A stretch of 64,000 nt of DNA, taken from JBQTIQ01 sp052387955 (GTDB taxonomy: Bacteria; Actinomycetota; Acidimicrobiia; Acidimicrobiales; JACDCH01). A model generated the notes under the pieces. That model did no database searches, was not told where the DNA came from, and saw only the letters and a program-made list of their open reading frames with translations. The stretch covers positions 1-64,000 of the forward strand of contig JBQTIQ010000011.1 of NCBI GenBank assembly GCA_052387955.1. Reading direction: 5' to 3'. Both the position numbers and the translations under genes were made by a program. Positions 60,089 to 64,000 of this stretch are shown here, piece by piece (positions within the stretch are counted from its first letter, which is position 1; every line of letters begins with the position of its first letter).

Positions 60089-60442
60089 ATGGCGTCCTAC
60101 ACGGTCAACCACGACGGCGTCGCCAAGTGCCGGTCGATGATCGACGCCCACCAGTACGTGCTCGAGAGCACCTGGCAGGACGCCCAGCCCAGCGCCGCTG
60201 ACCAGAACGGCTACCTCGAGCGCCACCGCTGGGACGAGTACGGGTCCTGGCACCTCGGTCTGACCGACGGGGCCTCGGAGGAGACCAAGTCCCGTCACGC
60301 CTTCGTCTTCGGCGACTTCCGGCGAGTGCACCGCTCGGCCCTGATCGCCTGCGTGTTCCGGGCTGCGGAGTGGCACCACAAGGCGATCGAGATCGCGGCC
60401 CACGACCTGCTCCAGCACCTGGACGACGTCGCCGGCGGCTGA
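60089..60442 (+). CDS. Conserved small actinobacterial protein of unknown function
   Basis: A 117-residue soluble protein rich in Trp, His and Tyr (RHRWDEYGSWHLGLTDGA; VFGDFRRVHRSALIAC). The sequence has the even conservation of a real family rather than a shadow frame, and I recall similar proteins in other actinobacteria, but no function. There is no signal or membrane helix. The start is the ATG at 60089. The gap after it holds a G-rich tract. Confidence 0.75.
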   Translation: MASYTVNHDGVAKCRSMIDAHQYVLESTWQDAQPSAADQNGYLERHRWDEYGSWHLGLTDGASEETKSRHAFVFGDFRRVHRSALIACVFRAAEWHHKAIEIAAHDLLQHLDDVAGG

Positions 60443-60458
60443 CAGGAAGGAGCGCCCA

Positions 60459-60476
60459 GGGAGGGGAGGGGGTGGG
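60459..60476 (+). other. G-quadruplex-type tract between convergent genes
   Basis: GGGAGGGGAGGGGGTGGG gives four G-runs with 1-nt loops, followed by a purine run (AAGAAAAAGAAG) and CCCCCC. It lies 17 nt past the stop of the conserved small protein and may help end transcription. Confidence 0.5.
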
Positions 60477-60576
60477 AAGAAAAAGAAGCCCCCCGGTCGA
60501 CACGCGAGTGCGGTCAGTACCACCGGTCGCCCGGTCCCCTTCCTCGACGCTCCTTCGCCGCTCCCTTCAGTCCGTT

Positions 60577-61041
60577 TCAGTTCGAGCCGGCGCCGGCCCA
60601 GCGGTCGTCGTACACCGAGCCGACGACCGCTTGCAGCTGCCGAACCTGCTCTCCGCTGCCGGCTCGCTGCTCGCGGACCGTGCACGAGCAGCCCGGGTGG
60701 GCCCGGTCGGCCTCGGCCGTGTCGGCGTCGGCGTAGTAGCGGTGGGCGGCGTGGGCCTTGCAGGCGACACAAGCGTGTTGCCGCCTGCTCGAGAGCCGCC
60801 ACACGACGACGGCGCCGGAAACGTCGGACAGGTCCGACCGGTCCTCGTCCGACGACCGGGAGTCCCGATCGCGATCGGACCGGGCGGCGGTCGAGTCGTC
60901 ACGGTCCGCCGGCAGGCCCAAGGCGCCCGAACCGCCGCCGTCGGTGCACGCCCCGAGCAACGGCGGCCCCACCAGTGCCAGGCCGGCAACGCCGGCCGCC
61001 GAGCGCAGAAAGCTCCTCCTCGGCCACAGGCTTTCGGTCAT
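60577..61041 (-). CDS. Tat-exported Cys-containing small protein, function unknown
   Basis: 154 residues. The N-terminus has a twin-arginine motif (WPRRSFLRSAAG), a hydrophobic core and a Leu-Gly-Ala-Cys lipobox. A strongly charged Asp/Arg/Ser linker follows. The conserved-looking end has C-x2-C (ACVACKAHAAHRYYAD) and C-x-C (HPGCSCTV) with several histidines, a plausible site for zinc, copper or heme. Tat export fits a cofactor bound before secretion. I recognise no named family. The ATG at 61041 is used; the frame opens 84 nt earlier. Confidence 0.68.
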   Translation of the reverse strand: MTESLWPRRSFLRSAAGVAGLALVGPPLLGACTDGGGSGALGLPADRDDSTAARSDRDRDSRSSDEDRSDLSDVSGAVVVWRLSSRRQHACVACKAHAAHRYYADADTAEADRAHPGCSCTVREQRAGSGEQVRQLQAVVGSVYDDRWAGAGSN

Positions 61042-61168
61042 CGGGGCGAAGGGTAGACCGGCGGCAGGTCTGCGCTCCGAGAAAGGCGCCCGGGCCCAGC
61101 CGAGGGCGACGGTCCGTGGTGCCACCCGCTCTCACCGGCGGAAGGAACCGGTCGCCAGGGCCAGCGAA

Positions 61169-62821
61169 CTACCCGCCGGCGTACGGCACCGGGCCCGGCG
61201 GCGAGCCCGAGAGGGCCGCGACGGCCGTCTGGACCGGGCCACCCATGTCGGTACCGTCACCCCCCTCGCCGCCGGCGCACCGGCGGCCAGCAGCCGGCAG
61301 CCGCGCGGGCCGGGGGCGGGCCCGGACCGAACGGTCCCGCCCCGAGCGCTTGGCCTCGTACAGCGCCTCGTCGGCCCGGGTGAGCAGGGCGACGGGGTCG
61401 GAGGCGTTGGTCGGGTAGGTGGCCACGCCCGCGCTGACGGTCACCGGGGTCACCGCAGCGCGGGCGATGGCGGCCCGCAGGCGTTCGGCGGTGGCCCAGG
61501 CGTCGACGCTGGCGCAGCCGGGTAGCAGGATCGCCAACTCCTCACCCCCGTAGCGGGCGGGTACGTCGACGGCTCGGGCGACGGCCATGACCGCCGTCCC
61601 CGCCGCCCGCAGCACGGCATCGCCGGCCTGATGGCCGAACGTGTCGTTGACGACCTTGAAGTTGTCGATGTCGAGCAGCACCAGGCTGAGCGGGCGCCGG
61701 TCCCGCTGGGCGCGGGCGACCAACAGCACGAGTTGCTCGTCGAAGACCCGGCGGTTGGCCAGTCCGGTCAACGAGTCGCGGGTGGCCAGGCGTGCGACCT
61801 CGACGGCCAGGCGGGCCCGCTCGATCTCCAGTGCGGCCCGGGCCACAGCCGCCTCGGCGGTGGCCAGCGTGTTGGCCCGGAGGGGCTCCAGGCGCCGGTT
61901 GGGCCACTCCGCCACGACCGCCAGCCGGTACGTGCCCGGTTGCGCCAGCACGACGACGTCACGGGCTCCGGGCAGCACACGGGCAATGACGGGCGCCGCG
62001 GCGGCGTCGACACGGCGGAGTAGGAGAGGCTGGCGCGCCTCCTCCCAGGCCCGCTCGAGCACGGCGTCCACCATGCCGGCGCCCTCGAAGCCGGAGACGC
62101 TCTCGCCCTCGCCGACAGCTCCCCACCACCGGCCGGGGCCGTCGACGACGACGGCGACGCGGCCGAAGCCCAGTCGGGTCGACATCGTGCGGGCCAACGC
62201 GCCGACGATGTCACCGCAGCTGCCGGCGCAGTCGAGGAGGAGGCCCAAGTCGGCCAGCGAGCGCAGCGATTCGGCGCCGCGACGGAGGGCGTGCTCGTTG
62301 AGGGCGGCAAAGGCGGCGACACCGACGGCCACCACCACGTAGCCGAGGGCGTTCGCAGCCACCGACGACAGGTCCACCCCGGTGCCGCCCGGCGAACGCC
62401 CGTTGAGGGCGAGGACGGTGGCGGCGAAGAGCAGTCCCCCGTGCCACAACGACACCTTGAGCCCGGTCCGGTAGCTGACCAGGACGGTGGCCGCGGTGAG
62501 GTGCAGGAAGACGAGGAAGACGATCGGGCTGCGGTCGCGCCCGGTGAAGTCGACGGCGACGGCCAGCATCACCGCATCGACCAGCAACAGGGCGGTGACC
62601 ACCCGGGCCGAGCGCGGGCACAGCCGTCGGCGAGCAGCTTCGGTGGCGGTGGTCCCGCACAGGTACCCCAGCGCCAAGCCGGCCAGTTCCGCCCGGTGCA
62701 CGACTTCGGGGAGCCGGGTGGCGGCGATGCAGACGGCGACGGTGATCACGACGCGCACCGCGTGCACCATCAACAAGCGGTCAAAGCGGTAGCCCGACAG
62801 CCAACCCGACCCGATCGTCAC
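61169..62821 (-). CDS. Membrane-bound diguanylate cyclase (GGDEF)
   Basis: 550 residues: about five or six membrane helices (1-185), a GAF-like region (about 190-330), then a GGDEF domain. The active-site loop is RYGGEEL, a functional variant, and the inhibitory I-site RAVD stands five residues before it, so product feedback is likely. It would make cyclic-di-GMP. The C-terminal ~60 residues are Arg/Pro/Gly-rich and atypical. Its GTG overlaps the stop of the upstream secreted-protein gene (GTGA). It is the only cyclic-di-GMP enzyme in view; orn near 15 kb could finish pGpG breakdown. Confidence 0.9.
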   Translation of the reverse strand: MTIGSGWLSGYRFDRLLMVHAVRVVITVAVCIAATRLPEVVHRAELAGLALGYLCGTTATEAARRRLCPRSARVVTALLLVDAVMLAVAVDFTGRDRSPIVFLVFLHLTAATVLVSYRTGLKVSLWHGGLLFAATVLALNGRSPGGTGVDLSSVAANALGYVVVAVGVAAFAALNEHALRRGAESLRSLADLGLLLDCAGSCGDIVGALARTMSTRLGFGRVAVVVDGPGRWWGAVGEGESVSGFEGAGMVDAVLERAWEEARQPLLLRRVDAAAAPVIARVLPGARDVVVLAQPGTYRLAVVAEWPNRRLEPLRANTLATAEAAVARAALEIERARLAVEVARLATRDSLTGLANRRVFDEQLVLLVARAQRDRRPLSLVLLDIDNFKVVNDTFGHQAGDAVLRAAGTAVMAVARAVDVPARYGGEELAILLPGCASVDAWATAERLRAAIARAAVTPVTVSAGVATYPTNASDPVALLTRADEALYEAKRSGRDRSVRARPRPARLPAAGRRCAGGEGGDGTDMGGPVQTAVAALSGSPPGPVPYAGG

Positions 62822-63540
62822 CGGAACCGGACCACGTCTTCCTGCTCGTCGGTCAGCGCCCGACGAAGGCGCCGGTCGCCGCCGCCGCCGGCGCCTTGGA
62901 ACATCAGCAGGAGACCGACGACGGCGGCGCCGGCGATCGGGTTCCGGAACGACGACACGGTCTCGCGCACGGCCTCGAACGCGGGCAGGGCGGGCGTGGG
63001 GGCCTCGTCCGTCGTCGGCTGGTCGACCGGGCCATGGGCCTCGACCAGGGCTCGGGGCGGCTCCGGCTCGGTGACGCTGCCGTCGACGGGACGGTCGGCC
63101 ACGGCCGTCCCTTCCTCGTCAGGCACCGCGGGACCAGGCGCCGGCGTCGGCACGGGGGCCCCGGGTAGGGCCAGGGGCAGGTGGAGACCGGGCAGCTCGA
63201 TCGGCGGGACGTCGATCGGGGGGACCTCGATCGGGGCGAGCCCGATCGGAGGGACGTCGAGGACCAGCGGAGGGACCCTCACCGGGGGCAGACCGAGGAC
63301 GGGCAGGGCGATCGGCCCCAGCAACGAGCCCAGGTCCAGCGGCGGCAGGTCGATCGCGGGGACGCCCACCGGCACCGTGGTCGGTGGCACGGCGATCGCC
63401 ACCGGGCCCAACGCGCTCGACTGGGCCGAGGCAGCTCCGGCTGTGACCACGCCGGCGCCGATCCCGATCGCCGTCACCATCAGCCCGACCAGCACCGCAG
63501 AACATCGACGCCTGGCGGGCGTCGTGATCTTCAAGGCCAC
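62818..63540 (-). CDS. Secreted Pro-rich protein with C-terminal membrane helix
   Basis: About 240 residues. Signal peptide (TPARRRC start, long hydrophobic core, ASA cleavage), then a low-complexity region of short PP-hydrophobic repeats (VPPI, LPPL, APIEVPPIDVPPIEL), an acidic linker, and a membrane helix near the C-terminus (IAGAAVVGLLLMF) with a basic tail inside. The layout is that of a surface protein anchored by its C-terminus. No function is known. GTG 63540 is used; TTG 63534 is close. It is translationally coupled to the GGDEF gene. Confidence 0.65.
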   Translation of the reverse strand: MALKITTPARRRCSAVLVGLMVTAIGIGAGVVTAGAASAQSSALGPVAIAVPPTTVPVGVPAIDLPPLDLGSLLGPIALPVLGLPPVRVPPLVLDVPPIGLAPIEVPPIDVPPIELPGLHLPLALPGAPVPTPAPGPAVPDEEGTAVADRPVDGSVTEPEPPRALVEAHGPVDQPTTDEAPTPALPAFEAVRETVSSFRNPIAGAAVVGLLLMFQGAGGGGDRRLRRALTDEQEDVVRFR

Positions 63541-63718
63541 GGGTGCATCATCGACCGCCGGATGCCCGAACGTGAGCGCTCGTCTCCGGTACCGCCTCGT
63601 CCCGGCACGGTCGGGAGCCGGTCCACCCAACGGGGCCGACGCTCAACCCGGGCGCGGGACCGATGGCAGGATGCATCCTCCGGGAACCGCGACGCGGGGG
63701 TGAGCCGTCGAATGGCCA

Positions 63719-64000
63719 CTGAAACGGACGAGTGCCCATCTCATCGTCCTCCTGCTCGGCGCCGTCGTGACCGTCGCCTGCAGGTCGGACTCGGGTACCA
63801 CCACGGTGGCCGGCGACTCCTCGGCGTCGGCGAGCACCAGCCCCACCAGCACGACCAGTCCCGCCAGCGAGCCGGGACAACCGGCCTCCACGGTCCCAGC
63901 GGACGGGCCGACGACCGGCGGCCCGGTGCCCGGCGAGCCGACCACCACCCCCCTGGTACCGCCGACGACGGCCGGTGAGCTGGTCATCCAGGTCCGAGAG
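63719..64000 (+). CDS. Lipoprotein, N-terminal part (runs off the window)
   Basis: The frame beginning at CTG 63719 encodes LKRTSAHLIVLLLGAVVTVA followed by Cys, a near-ideal lipoprotein signal, then a Ser/Thr/Pro linker typical of exported lipoproteins. An in-frame TGA at 63701 and the absence of ATG, GTG or TTG before the hydrophobic core leave CTG as the only start, unless there is a sequence error. The functional domain lies beyond the window. Confidence 0.5.
   Translation, partial: MKRTSAHLIVLLLGAVVTVACRSDSGTTTVAGDSSASASTSPTSTTSPASEPGQPASTVPADGPTTGGPVPGEPTTTPLVPPTTAGELVIQVRE

Noticed and set aside
58764..60100. attR site or integrase of a genomic island behind tRNA-Glu
   Set aside because: I looked for a second copy of the tRNA 3' end and for an integrase and saw neither; only the composition shift remains.

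Overview
The window is 64 kb of very GC-rich DNA (about 70% or more by eye), gene-dense, with many GTG and TTG starts and 4-base ATGA/GTGA overlaps. A WhiB regulator, a clpS-DUF2017 pair, an actinobacterial-style cta cytochrome oxidase locus, an NnaR-type HemD/winged-helix regulator and GlnR-like operators all point to an actinobacterium. The mix fits the class Acidimicrobiia, but that placement is inference. It reads as chromosome: one tRNA, no rRNA, no CRISPR array, no transposase and no phage genes.

Layout. 0-3.7 kb: end of one IPT/TIG surface protein, then a secreted protein with seven Calx-beta and two IPT/TIG domains. 3.7-7.8 kb: ferric-iron ABC transporter (fbpC-fbpA-fbpB, minus strand). 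7.9-17.8 kb: housekeeping and regulation: corA, an esterase, phoU, an HxlR regulator divergent from a trypsin/PDZ protein, an ATP-dependent DNA ligase, a SufR-like Fe-S regulator, a thioesterase, dut, orn, a glycosyltransferase and whiB. 17.8-27.3 kb: nitrate/nitrite assimilation (narK, nirB, nirD, a four-cluster ferredoxin/membrane-anchor fusion, a molybdopterin nitrate reductase, nnaR). 27.4-29.3 kb: secreted protein of 13 Cys-flanked EF-hand-like repeats. 29.5-32.6 kb: nitrate ABC transporter nrtABD. 32.8-36.1 kb: TlpA, CcdA, PdxH and a radical SAM protein. 36.3-40 kb: osmoprotectant ABC transporter. 40.2-43.3 kb: serS and an ABC-2 exporter. 43.3-54 kb: aa3 oxidase locus (ctaG, F, E, D, C, B and divergent ctaA) with an extra three-gene membrane module. 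54-58.6 kb: clpS, DUF2017, a metallopeptidase, degV and plsY. 58.7-64 kb: tRNA-Glu, an atypical tRNA-binding protein, small conserved proteins, a GGDEF protein and secreted proteins.

How the genes work together. Nitrate enters through NarK and NrtABD, is reduced by the molybdoenzyme (apparently fed through the ferredoxin/anchor fusion) and then by NirBD. GlnR-like boxes sit 34-35 nt before the start codons of both narK and nrtA, and NnaR closes the narK operon, so the two loci look like one regulon.

Best leads. (1) A subunit-I-like oxidase protein at 50063-51685 aligns without gaps to the intact CtaD around the active site but has lost all three Cu-B histidines, the cross-linking tyrosine and the heme a3 ligand. 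It sits with a second subunit-III-like protein. (2) The osmoprotectant-binding lipoprotein at 36317-37333 appears circularly permuted: its two halves are in the reverse of the usual order. (3) A 103-105 bp multi-hairpin repeat occurs three times, plus one fragment, always just after a stop codon and in the sense of the upstream gene. (4) Paired GlnR-like operators. (5) A lower-GC patch with a CsaA-like gene just after tRNA-Glu.
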